Positions 18,857 to 27,370 of a DNA stretch of 64,000 nt are shown one piece after another (the stretch's first letter is position 1; the number at the start of each line of letters is the position of its first letter). The position numbers were made by a program, and so were the translations under genes. The stretch comes from a bacterium SCSIO 12696. Its GTDB lineage: Bacteria; Pseudomonadota; Gammaproteobacteria; Pseudomonadales; Porticoccaceae. Location of the stretch: positions 2,491,001 through 2,555,000 of the forward strand of contig CP073744.1 of assembly GCA_024397955.1 (NCBI GenBank). The letters run 5' to 3'. Under the pieces are notes generated by a model that saw nothing but the letters and a program-made list of their open reading frames with translations, ran no database searches and was not told where the DNA came from.

Positions 18857-19902
18857 CAGCGCACCGTTGCCGCCAGTCGTTCCAGTACGGGCAGGGTATT
18901 TGCCAATGACAGGCAGCCGTCAGTAATACTCTGCCCATACGTTAAGGGTTCACCGGTCACTTGTTTTTGGTTGCCGCCCACCAGATGGCTCTCCAGCATT
19001 AACCCGCGAATGGCGGTTTCTCCGGCTTCCCTTTGCTGGGCGATATCTTCTGCCACCAGTGGCTGGTTTTCCGGATTTTTAAGGCTGTTGCCATGGCTGC
19101 AATCAATAATCAGGTTGCTGGTAATGCCGCCTTTTTCCAATACGGCTTTGGCGGTGTTTACGGATTCGGCGTTGTAATTCGGCCCGCTAACATTGCCGCC
19201 GCGCAGAATCAGATAACAGTGCGGGTTGCCGCTGGTTTCCAGAATGGCGGGGGAGCCCTCTTTGGTGAGTGACGGAAACCAGTGTGAGTGGCTGGCAGAA
19301 CGGATGGCGTCTACCGCTACTTGCATGTCGCCGTCGGTGCGGTTTTTAAATCCTACTGGCATGGACAAGCCAGAGGCCAGTTCCCGGTGTATCTGGCTCT
19401 CCACCGTACGCGCGCCGATGGCGGCAAAGCTCACCAGGTCGGCGTAGTATTGGCCAATCGTCGTATCCAGAAATTCCGAAGCAGCGGGCAAGCCCAACTC
19501 CGCCACATCCAGCAGCAGCTGGCGGGCGATTTTCAAGCCTTTGTTGATTTGGAAGCTGCCGTCCAGGTCCGGGTCATTAATCAGCCCTTTCCAGCCCACC
19601 ACGGTACGGGGCTTTTCAAAATACACCCGCAACACAATAAATAACTTGTCGCTGTACTTTTCAGAGGCTTCCTTGAGCTGGCGGGCGTAGTCCATGGCCG
19701 CTGCCGGGTCGTGAATGGAGCAGGGGCCAACCATCACCAGCAGACGTTTATCTTTACCGCTCAGAATATTTTCGATGGTAGTGCGCGATTGGGCAATCAA
19801 CTGGGCGCTACTGGCGGGCACCGGCAGTTCACTACTGAGAATGGCCGGCGCCAACAGCGGCTGGCTGTGACGAATACGCAGGTCGTCCGTACGGCTGGAC
19901 AT
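18856..19902 (-). CDS. 3-deoxy-7-phosphoheptulonate (DAHP) synthase, class I
   Basis: This enzyme condenses phosphoenolpyruvate and erythrose 4-phosphate, the first step of the shikimate pathway. From the ATG at 19902, preceded by AAGGAA, it has 348 residues, the size of the AroF/AroG/AroH group. Family signatures are visible: 'VMVGPCSIHDPAAAMDYA', 'RVYFEKPRTVVGWKGLINDP', 'GFKNRTDG', and the metal-binding 'IIDCSHGNSLK'. An in-frame start at 19926 would add eight residues but lacks a ribosome site. Which amino acid feeds back on it cannot be judged without alignment. It leads a coupled three-gene run and diverges from the transporter gene across about 146 bp. Confidence 0.95.
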   Translation of the reverse strand: MSSRTDDLRIRHSQPLLAPAILSSELPVPASSAQLIAQSRTTIENILSGKDKRLLVMVGPCSIHDPAAAMDYARQLKEASEKYSDKLFIVLRVYFEKPRTVVGWKGLINDPDLDGSFQINKGLKIARQLLLDVAELGLPAASEFLDTTIGQYYADLVSFAAIGARTVESQIHRELASGLSMPVGFKNRTDGDMQVAVDAIRSASHSHWFPSLTKEGSPAILETSGNPHCYLILRGGNVSGPNYNAESVNTAKAVLEKGGITSNLIIDCSHGNSLKNPENQPLVAEDIAQQREAGETAIRGLMLESHLVGGNQKQVTGEPLTYGQSITDGCLSLANTLPVLERLAATVR

Positions 19903-20048
19903 AAGAGTTTCCTTCAACAAAGACAACGGCGACGGATTGTACCATCGCCGGCTGAGGGTTGGTGGCAGTGCTTTGTTTCGCTTTGTTATAGCTGATAAAG
20001 TGGCCGAATTAATGGGTACTTAGACAACAATAATTAGAGGGTTTTGCG

Positions 20049-21446
20049 ATGGCGGCGGTTGCAGGGCAACACGAAAACTGGTCATCCCGTTTTGGTTTCT
20101 TGATGGCGTCGGTGGGCTTCGCCGTTGGCCTGGGTAATATCTGGCGCTTTCCTTATATGACCGGTGAAAATGGCGGCGCCGCTTTTGTACTGGTGTATTT
20201 GGTTTGCGCTTTTGCCATTGGCGTACCGATCTTGATGGCGGAAGTGATGATCGGTCGACGTGGCAAGCTGTCGCCGCCGGCTTCAATGGCGGCGGTTGCC
20301 GAGCAGGAAGGCACCAGCAAGGTGTGGGGTGCCGCCGGTGGTATGAACCTGCTTACCGCTCTGACCATCCAGGTGTTTTATTGTGTGATTGCCGGCTGGG
20401 TGCTGAGTTATTTCTGGAAAGCCCTGAATACCGGTTTTGTGGGCATAGATGCCTCTGTTGCCGAATCGACCTTTAATGCCACGGTGCAGGACGTGCCGGG
20501 TATGTTGTTGTGGACGGCCATTGCCCTTGGGGTCACCGGGTTTATTATTTACCGGGGTGTACAGGATGGTATTGAGAAAGCCGTCAAGGTGATGATGCCC
20601 ACCCTGTTCCTGCTGTTGGTGGTGCTGGTGATTTACCACATGTTTGCCGGTGGTTTTCCCGAAGCGGTGGATTACCTGTTTAGCGCGGACTTCAGCAAGA
20701 TTACCGGAGCGGTGTGGCTGGCGGCCATCGGTCAGGCGTTTTTCTCCGTAGGCGTGGGCATGGCCGGGATGATGACCTTTGGCGCTTATCTGCCCAAATC
20801 CATTTCTATCAGTAAGTCGGTCTTTATTATTGTTTTGGCCGATACCTTTGTTGCGCTGCTCGCCGGCTTTGCGATCTTCCCCGCCGTATTCGCCAATGGG
20901 CTTGATCCTCAGAGTGGCCCTGGTCTGATATTTAAAACTCTACCGGTGGCGTTCTCCCAAATGCCCGGCGGCTACGGGGTGAGCATTGTCTTTTTTATGT
21001 TGTTGTCGGTGGCTGCTATTACCTCCATGGTGGGTTTGTTGGAGCCGTTGATTTCCTGGGCGGAAGAGCGCAAAAATACCAGCCGCCAGAAAAGCGCGGT
21101 GATTATTACCCTGATTACTGCCGCTATTAGTGTGCTGTCTATTTTGGCGTTTAGTGGCAAAATGACTTGGACGCTTTCAGATATTTTTGCTATCAAACCA
21201 GAGGATCCAGGCTCGTTCTTATATCTTACATTTGGCGATCTGATGGATGCGTTCTCCAGCCGTTTGTTGTTGCCATTAGGTGGATTGTTTATCGCTATCT
21301 TTGCCGGTTGGTTTATTAGCCGCAAGTCCAGTTTCGAAGAACTGGATATTCATAATCCTTTGGTCTATCAGGCCTGGCGTTTCTTTATCCGTTTTGTGGC
21401 GCCAGTGGCGGTGCTGATTATTTTGTTTAGAGGCATCACGGAATAA
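20049..21446 (+). CDS. Sodium-dependent transporter, NSS (SNF) family
   Basis: A 465-residue inner-membrane symporter with about 11-12 hydrophobic segments. The N-terminal family signature 'MASVGFAVGLGNIWRFPY' is followed by 'ENGGAAFVLVYLVCAFAIGV', the first two helices that build the Na+ and substrate sites in LeuT. Bacterial members take up amino acids or related small molecules with Na+; the substrate here cannot be told. The ATG at 20049 follows GAGGG. A clear terminator lies at 21490. It appears monocistronic. Confidence 0.93.
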   Translation: MAAVAGQHENWSSRFGFLMASVGFAVGLGNIWRFPYMTGENGGAAFVLVYLVCAFAIGVPILMAEVMIGRRGKLSPPASMAAVAEQEGTSKVWGAAGGMNLLTALTIQVFYCVIAGWVLSYFWKALNTGFVGIDASVAESTFNATVQDVPGMLLWTAIALGVTGFIIYRGVQDGIEKAVKVMMPTLFLLLVVLVIYHMFAGGFPEAVDYLFSADFSKITGAVWLAAIGQAFFSVGVGMAGMMTFGAYLPKSISISKSVFIIVLADTFVALLAGFAIFPAVFANGLDPQSGPGLIFKTLPVAFSQMPGGYGVSIVFFMLLSVAAITSMVGLLEPLISWAEERKNTSRQKSAVIITLITAAISVLSILAFSGKMTWTLSDIFAIKPEDPGSFLYLTFGDLMDAFSSRLLLPLGGLFIAIFAGWFISRKSSFEELDIHNPLVYQAWRFFIRFVAPVAVLIILFRGITE

Positions 21447-21489
21447 AGGTAGCGCTTAATTCCTCCGATTGAGTGCCGCCTGTAGTGAC

Positions 21490-21522
21490 AACTGGCATCT
21501 GTTAGCAGATGCCAGTTTTTAT
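21490..21522 (+). terminator. Rho-independent terminator after the NSS transporter
   Basis: A perfect 12-bp stem (21490-21501 with 21506-21517, TTAG loop) runs into a T-rich tail. It lies 44 bp after the transporter stop and 31 bp from the convergent kinase gene stop. Confidence 0.85.
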
Positions 21523-21550
21523 TGGATGGCCTGACACATCAAATCATCAA

Positions 21551-22798
21551 TTACGAACCAAGGTGTGCCTCCGTGATCGGCAGTTTTATAGTAAAAGTGG
21601 TGCCTTTGCCAATGGCGCTGTTCACCTCAATAGAACCATGATGTTTGCCCACAATAATTGAGTGGGCAATGGCCAAGCCTTGGCCTGTTCCTTTGCCCAC
21701 ACCCTTGGTGGTAAAAAAGGGCTCAAAGATTTTGTGTTGAATGTCACTGGGAATGCCCGGCCCAGTGTCTGCTATACGGATCAATACCTTGTCGCTCTCG
21801 CTACGAGTGGTGGTGATGGTGATGCGATCTTCACAATTTTCCATGCCTTCACTTTTCCCGGAAATCGCCTGCATAGCGTTAAGGATGATATTGATCCAAA
21901 CCTGATTCAACTCTGCTGGAAAGCCCAATACTTTAGGGAGTTTGCTATCCAGGTCTGTCTCAATATCAATGCTGTCTTTGCACTCATTGCGCACGACTAT
22001 CAGCGTATTTTCTATGGCGCAATTAATATCTACGGGCTGCTGGTTATTGTTGCCTGGGTGGGAAAAGCCTTTCATGGCAGAAACTATCTCAGCAATGGCT
22101 TTCATGCCGCCGCACGATTGCTGCAGAGAATCGGGTATCTCTTCGGCCAAAAATTCCATGTCGGCCTCTTCCAGCAGTTGGTTGAATTTTGAAGCCAGAG
22201 CTTCGGGCGCGCTTTGTAGCAGTGCTTGAAACTGTTGCAACAGTTCCATTAGTTCACTGAAAGAACGTTCCAGGAACTCCAGGTTGTTGTGCACAAATTG
22301 CACAGGCGTATTGATTTCATGGGCGATGCCAGCTGCCAGCTGACCGATAGCCTCCAGTTTTTGCGCCTGCAACAGTTGTTGCTGCAATTGTGCTTTTTCT
22401 TCAATGTCGCGGAATACCACCACTGCGCCAATTTGCTCTCCACGGCTGGACATAACTGGAGCGCCACTGACCTCAAGAAGGATCGAGTGGGTTGCTCCTC
22501 CAGGCTTTTGGATACACATAGTGATGTTATGGGTTGTTTCACCACCTATGGCGCGAGCCAGTGGCAGTTCTTCCGGTGGGAATGGTGTTGTGCGGTCGGT
22601 TTTGAATATGCCGTATGTATCGCTCCAGCTGTCTGGGCCACCGGAAGAAGCGCCAACTCCAAGGATCCTTTCTGCAGCCTTGTTGAAGTGTGTGAAATGA
22701 CCATCCATATCACAGACTACAAATCCGTCGTTAAGGCTCTCAATAATGGCTAACAGAGTGTCTTTGTCTCCTGGCATTCCAGGATGTTGATATGACAT
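21551..22798 (-). CDS. Soluble PAS-domain sensor histidine kinase
   Basis: A 415-residue cytoplasmic kinase with no membrane segment. A PAS domain spans about 10-130. The phospho-acceptor H160 is in 'GQLAAGIAHEINTPVQFVHN', and the HATPase domain includes 'NIILNAMQAI' (N box), 'DTGPGIPSDI' (G1) and 'KGTGQGLAIAHSI' (G2). Between the H box and the ATPase domain is a long helical insert with 'EEADMEFLAEEIP'. The membrane kinase at 23944 has the nearly identical 'DEADMEYLAEEIP', so the two are close relatives and may share response regulators. The gene diverges from the cytochrome c peroxidase gene across 189 bp. The signal is unknown. Confidence 0.92.
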   Translation of the reverse strand: MSYQHPGMPGDKDTLLAIIESLNDGFVVCDMDGHFTHFNKAAERILGVGASSGGPDSWSDTYGIFKTDRTTPFPPEELPLARAIGGETTHNITMCIQKPGGATHSILLEVSGAPVMSSRGEQIGAVVVFRDIEEKAQLQQQLLQAQKLEAIGQLAAGIAHEINTPVQFVHNNLEFLERSFSELMELLQQFQALLQSAPEALASKFNQLLEEADMEFLAEEIPDSLQQSCGGMKAIAEIVSAMKGFSHPGNNNQQPVDINCAIENTLIVVRNECKDSIDIETDLDSKLPKVLGFPAELNQVWINIILNAMQAISGKSEGMENCEDRITITTTRSESDKVLIRIADTGPGIPSDIQHKIFEPFFTTKGVGKGTGQGLAIAHSIIVGKHHGSIEVNSAIGKGTTFTIKLPITEAHLGS

Positions 22799-22987
22799 TG
22801 CAGTGCCTTTGATTATTTAGTGGAGGCTATTCGAGAAAGAATAACCATGAAAAACTAAAGGTTATTGATTAGGTTGCCGATGTAGAGACAGTTGTAAAAA
22901 AAATAATACAAATAGAGTCTGCTCTTAACTAAGACCACGAAATCGTAAGGCAATCACCGGCAGTTTGCTACACAAAGGAGAGTGGTA
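22799..22987. other. Divergent control region between kinase and peroxidase genes
   Basis: A 189-bp AT-rich gap separates the divergent PAS kinase gene and the cytochrome c peroxidase operon. It includes an A-rich tract near 22898-22915 and the AAGGAG ribosome site at about 22976-22981. It must hold both promoters; I could not assign boxes with confidence. Confidence 0.5.
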
Positions 22988-23947
22988 ATGAAACGTTTGG
23001 TGTGTTGTGGAAAAAAGTCCCTGTATATCGGTCTTTCCTTCCTGTTCGTACCTCTTTCTATCAGTGAGCCTATTACGCCAATATTGACCCCTCACGACTT
23101 GGATGAAGGCGCAGTTCAGCTTGGTAAGCGTTTGTTCCACAGTGTAGAGCTGTCCGGTGACAACAGCGTTTCCTGTGCTTCCTGTCACAAGGTTGATGGT
23201 GGTGGTGATGATGATCTGCGCTTTTCAATTGGTGTGGGTGGTCAAATTGGGCCAATCAATGCTCCTACCGTACTCAATAGTAGCCTTAATGCATTTCAAT
23301 TTTGGGATGGTCGGGCAGAAACGCTAGAGCAACAGGCAGAAGGCCCTATACACAACCCTTTGGAAATGAACAGCTCATGGCAAGAGGTGATCCAGAAATT
23401 GTCGGTGAACCGGGATTGGGTGGAAGAGTTTCGGGATATCTACCCAGACGGTATAACGGCGACAAACATCGCCCGTGCCATAGCATCGTATGAAAAAGCT
23501 TTAGTGACACCAGGTTCTCCCTTTGATCGCTACTTGCTGGGAGAAGAGTCGGCTATCACCGATCGTGCCAAAGAGGGTTATCGCCTGTTTATACAAATGG
23601 GGTGTGTATCCTGTCATCAAGGCCAAAATGTTGGAGGCAATATGTTTCAGCAGTTCGGCATTATGGGGGACTATTTTCGCGATAGGGGTGCTGTTACAGA
23701 AGCGGATTACGGGCGTTTCAATGTGACAGGAAAAGAGAGTGATCGATTTAAATTTAAAGTGCCAGGGCTGCGCAATGTGGCGAAAACAGCGCCTTACTTT
23801 CACGATGGCAGCGTGGAAACGTTAGCAGAAGCTATACGGACTATGGCTCGGTATCAATTAGGGCGAGGCATAAGCGATAGTCAAGTGCAGGCGATTGAGG
23901 CTTTTTTAAGGTCACTCTCTGGTGAAGTCAGGGAGGACTTACAATGA
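22988..23947 (+). CDS. Diheme cytochrome c peroxidase (CcpA/MauG family)
   Basis: A 319-residue exported diheme protein that would reduce H2O2 with electrons from small cytochromes or act as a MauG-like oxidase. The ATG at 22988 is preceded by AAGGAG. Residues 8-27 form a signal peptide. Two CxxCH haem sites occur, at 63-67 ('CASCH') and 206-210 ('CVSCH'). 'FQFWDGRAETLEQQAEGP' between them contains the tryptophan typical of the inter-haem path, and 'KTAPYFHDGSVETL' is a family signature. Its stop overlaps the start of a membrane histidine kinase gene (ATGA at 23944-23947). That coupling suggests the peroxidase is part of, or sensed by, the signalling unit (inference). Confidence 0.93.
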   Translation: MKRLVCCGKKSLYIGLSFLFVPLSISEPITPILTPHDLDEGAVQLGKRLFHSVELSGDNSVSCASCHKVDGGGDDDLRFSIGVGGQIGPINAPTVLNSSLNAFQFWDGRAETLEQQAEGPIHNPLEMNSSWQEVIQKLSVNRDWVEEFRDIYPDGITATNIARAIASYEKALVTPGSPFDRYLLGEESAITDRAKEGYRLFIQMGCVSCHQGQNVGGNMFQQFGIMGDYFRDRGAVTEADYGRFNVTGKESDRFKFKVPGLRNVAKTAPYFHDGSVETLAEAIRTMARYQLGRGISDSQVQAIEAFLRSLSGEVREDLQ

Positions 23948-26175
23948 AAAAAACAGCTTCTCTTTCTGTGTATGCCAAGATGATTATTGGCTTCTTTTTT
24001 ATATTACTGGCGAGCTTTTCCCTTCTGAGCATCAATAAATACAGCGCCAGTTATGATCACCAGAAGAGTCTGGTCTCAGAGATCAGACTGAGATCGCAGG
24101 AACTTCACGCCAAACTATTGGAGGTTCGTGGTGGTTTTGTGGTGGATTACGATGGCTTGGTGGAAAAAACATCGACACTCAATCGGCTACTGTCTGCTCT
24201 GGCAAAGAAGGAGCAGCAGTACCAACAAGCGGAAGGTGAGGAGGGCCTTGCTTTTGGCAGTTGGTTGTTCGGAAAAGAAACAATAGATATTTCTTCTCAG
24301 GAATTGGAAGTATCTCTTATTAGCCGTATGCAGATTGTTGAAGAGTTTAAATCTAATTTTTCAGTATTCAGAAATTCTCAGCTTATCGTTTTTCAGCTCA
24401 TAGCTGATCTTCGTCAGATGTATGCGGACAACCAGGCGTTGAATGAAGATCTTGACGTATTGGAAGCGGATGCTTTGAAAGCTATTCACGCAATGGTTGA
24501 CGATGACCATGACGTGTTAAATGCTAGCCTTTCTACCATACGCGAGCGACACAGAAACTCCTTTGAAGATATTGATGAATTTTTGGGATTTATCATCGGC
24601 CATTTCAAAATTATTAATGGCAGGGAGTCTGTGATCAGCCAGATAGTCAGGGAGGAAGTATCATTATCCAGCCAGTTTGAGCAACAGCTAGACGTGTTCG
24701 AATACAAATTGGACAGTGAGTATAGGCAACATGATGAGCGCTCATCAATGTACCGATACAGTTTTGCTGTAGTGGCTTTGACCATTCTTTTTTATGGAAT
24801 ATTTCAGGCCAGAAATTCGAGTCGTTTAGCTAGCCAGCTTCTGGTGCAAAATGAAAATCTAGAAAGTATGGTCGAAGAACGTACAAAAAATTTGAAACTC
24901 GCTACAGATAATTTGCAGGCTGAAAAGAAAGAGCGGGAAAAAAATCTGGTTGAATTAAAGGAATCCAGAGAAAGATTGAACGTTATTATCAATAACTTGC
25001 ACGGTTGTGTTTATGAATACGATGTAGTGAATGATGCAGTGGCTTACATGAGCCGGGGAGCAGAAGAAATTTGGGGGTGCAGTTCAGGGAAAATTTCTAG
25101 TCAAGAAGATTTGAGGCGGCAGATCCATCCAGATGACCAGCAATCCACTTGCACCGCTTTTGATGACGGCGTTGCTGAGCATTCTCCATTTAATATGGAA
25201 TATAGAATTATAAGGTCACTGGAAGATGAGCGCTGGGTTAGGGAGGTCGGAGTGCCTATTGTTGAAGATGGTGCTGTTAAATCCGTCGTTTGCTTGGTGT
25301 CTGATATTCACGAATTTAAAAAGGCTGGAGAAGATAGGAAACGGATTCAGGAAGAGTTGAATCACGCTCAAAAGATGGAATCGGTTGGCCAGCTGGCCGC
25401 TGGTGTGGCTCACGAAATTAATACTCCGGCCCAGTTTATTTCCGACAATCTTGTATTTCTTCAGGAATCGGCAGGGGATTTGATAACCCTAATAAAAGAA
25501 ATGGAAGCTGAGGTTGGAAGATCCACTGAAGAGTCGACCAAGAAAGTAGTAGAAGATCTATTGGATGAGGCGGATATGGAATATCTCGCTGAGGAAATTC
25601 CACAAGCACTGTCTCAATCTGCAAGTGGTATGGAGCGAATAGCTACCATTGTTCGCGCCATGAAAGATTATTCTCACCCAGGTGAATCTTTGGAATTAGC
25701 CGATATTAATGGAGCACTGCAGAGCACTATTATTGTTTCCAAATCAGAGTGGAAATATTTTGCCAAACTGGAGACTGACTTCGATGATAATCTTCCATTG
25801 GTAGAATGTGTGGTGGGTGATGTTAATCAGGTAGTGCTTAACATGATTGTTAATGCTGCGCATGCCATTGTTGATAAATTTGATGACCCCGATGATTTAG
25901 GTGGGCTAATTACCGTTCGCACCAGAGGAAGTGGGGAACAGGTATCTATAGAAATTAGTGATAACGGTGCCGGTATGGCGGAGTCGGTCAAAAGTCGTAT
26001 TTTCGATCAATTTTTTACCACCAAAGAAGTGGGTAAGGGCACTGGTCAAGGTTTGAGTATTGCTTATCGACTGATTGTTGAGAATCACAACGGCAAGATA
26101 GAAGTAGATAGCGAGCCAGGCCAAGGTACTACTTTCCGTATTCTCTTGCCTGTATCACAACCGAAAACTGCGTAA
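23944..26175 (+). CDS. Membrane sensor histidine kinase with periplasmic DAHL-like domain
   Basis: A 743-residue kinase with two membrane helices (about 11-30 and 272-288) bounding a 240-residue helical periplasmic domain. That domain begins 'LHAKLLEVRGGFVVDYDGLV', a pattern like the double-helical DAHL sensor family. A coiled coil (290-345) and a PAS/PAC domain (345-460) follow. The phospho-acceptor is H490 in 'GQLAAGVAHEINTPAQFISD', with an ATPase domain carrying 'VLNMIVNAAHAI' and 'KGTGQGLSIAYRL'. It is translationally coupled to the peroxidase gene and precedes two response regulators, so these four genes look like one operon. The periplasmic part lies where the peroxidase acts; redox or peroxide sensing is an inference. 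Confidence 0.93.
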   Translation: MKKTASLSVYAKMIIGFFFILLASFSLLSINKYSASYDHQKSLVSEIRLRSQELHAKLLEVRGGFVVDYDGLVEKTSTLNRLLSALAKKEQQYQQAEGEEGLAFGSWLFGKETIDISSQELEVSLISRMQIVEEFKSNFSVFRNSQLIVFQLIADLRQMYADNQALNEDLDVLEADALKAIHAMVDDDHDVLNASLSTIRERHRNSFEDIDEFLGFIIGHFKIINGRESVISQIVREEVSLSSQFEQQLDVFEYKLDSEYRQHDERSSMYRYSFAVVALTILFYGIFQARNSSRLASQLLVQNENLESMVEERTKNLKLATDNLQAEKKEREKNLVELKESRERLNVIINNLHGCVYEYDVVNDAVAYMSRGAEEIWGCSSGKISSQEDLRRQIHPDDQQSTCTAFDDGVAEHSPFNMEYRIIRSLEDERWVREVGVPIVEDGAVKSVVCLVSDIHEFKKAGEDRKRIQEELNHAQKMESVGQLAAGVAHEINTPAQFISDNLVFLQESAGDLITLIKEMEAEVGRSTEESTKKVVEDLLDEADMEYLAEEIPQALSQSASGMERIATIVRAMKDYSHPGESLELADINGALQSTIIVSKSEWKYFAKLETDFDDNLPLVECVVGDVNQVVLNMIVNAAHAIVDKFDDPDDLGGLITVRTRGSGEQVSIEISDNGAGMAESVKSRIFDQFFTTKEVGKGTGQGLSIAYRLIVENHNGKIEVDSEPGQGTTFRILLPVSQPKTA

Positions 26176-26191
26176 TTAAAAAGGAAGTGCA

Positions 26192-27370
26192 ATGAAACGG
26201 ATTGCTTTTGTAGACGACGATAAAAATGTTTTGGATGGCTTGCGCAGAATGTTGCGTTGTAATCGCAAAGAATGGCAAATGAGTTTCTTTTTGTCTGGCG
26301 ATGAATTTCTGTCGTCATTGGATGATAATTCTTTCGATATCATCGTCAGTGACATGCGTATGCCTCATATGAATGGTGGGGAGTTACTTGCAAAAGTAAA
26401 AGAGTTGTCGCCTTCTACCTTGAGGATTGTGCTTTCGGGGTATGCGAATGAAGAGATGATTCTCGAAAGCCTGCACGCTACCCACCAGTTTATTTCCAAG
26501 CCTGCAGACAGTGACAGGATCACCAAGTCGATCAACCGCGCACTTCGTTTGCAGGAATCCTTGTGCGAGAGGGAATTAAAATCTCTAATGGGCTCCATTG
26601 GATCATTGCCGGCTTTGCCGGTGGTTTACGATGAGCTGATGCGAGAAACTTGTTCGGACGATTCTTCTTTGGAGCGTGTCGGAGACATCATATCCAGAGA
26701 TGTCGGCCTCTCCGCTAGCATACTAAAAATTGTCAACTCGGCATTTTTTGCGTTGGTAAGGCATATTGAATCGCCGAGCCAGGCAGCCTCCATACTTGGC
26801 ATGGACACTCTTAAAAACTTGGCATTGTCTACCAGTGTATTTTCCTGTTTTAGTTCGGGCCAAAGCGGAGTAGAGGAGATCGAGCGGCTCAATCGTGACA
26901 GTCAGCGAGTGGGCGTTTTGTGCGGGAAAATAGCCAAAGAAAGTAACTTGTCCGCCAGGGCGATCGATCATGGGCAAATTGCTGGGATGATGTGTAATCT
27001 GGGTGCGCTGATTGCCCTTGTGTATCCGTCGCTGATGGTCGGTTTGGGCGATGATGAATCCAGATTGCCGCATATTGGTAGCTATTTGTTGGGTATTTGG
27101 GCGATGCCATTTCCGGTCGTGGAAGCAGTGCGCTGGCATCAGTGCCCTGCAGACAGCCAGATAGAAGAAATGTCCCCCTTAGCTGTGCTGCACTTTTCTT
27201 GGGCTATGTTAACGGCTCATGGAGAAGGTGGAGAAGGTGTCGAAATTACACTTGAGAACGACAGATTAGATCTGGATTACCTGGGTGCCGTTGTGGGTGC
27301 GGAAACACTGCGCCAATGGGTACGCGTGACTGAAGAATTCTGTGATCAGGTAGATTGTAAAGATGACTGA
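26192..27370 (+). CDS. Response regulator with HDOD output domain
   Basis: A 392-residue protein with an N-terminal receiver domain (1-120, acidic pocket D8/D9, phospho-acceptor D54 in 'IIVSDMRMPHMNG') and an HDOD domain from about 130 ('IGSLPALPVVYDELMRETCS', 'SASILKIVNSAFFALVRHIE'). HDOD domains are non-catalytic relatives of HD phosphohydrolases found in signalling proteins. The gene begins 16 bp after the membrane kinase stop, and its end overlaps the next regulator start by 8 bp. It is therefore a likely phosphorylation target of the upstream kinase. It has no DNA-binding domain, so output should be by protein contact. Confidence 0.93.
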   Translation: MKRIAFVDDDKNVLDGLRRMLRCNRKEWQMSFFLSGDEFLSSLDDNSFDIIVSDMRMPHMNGGELLAKVKELSPSTLRIVLSGYANEEMILESLHATHQFISKPADSDRITKSINRALRLQESLCERELKSLMGSIGSLPALPVVYDELMRETCSDDSSLERVGDIISRDVGLSASILKIVNSAFFALVRHIESPSQAASILGMDTLKNLALSTSVFSCFSSGQSGVEEIERLNRDSQRVGVLCGKIAKESNLSARAIDHGQIAGMMCNLGALIALVYPSLMVGLGDDESRLPHIGSYLLGIWAMPFPVVEAVRWHQCPADSQIEEMSPLAVLHFSWAMLTAHGEGGEGVEITLENDRLDLDYLGAVVGAETLRQWVRVTEEFCDQVDCKDD

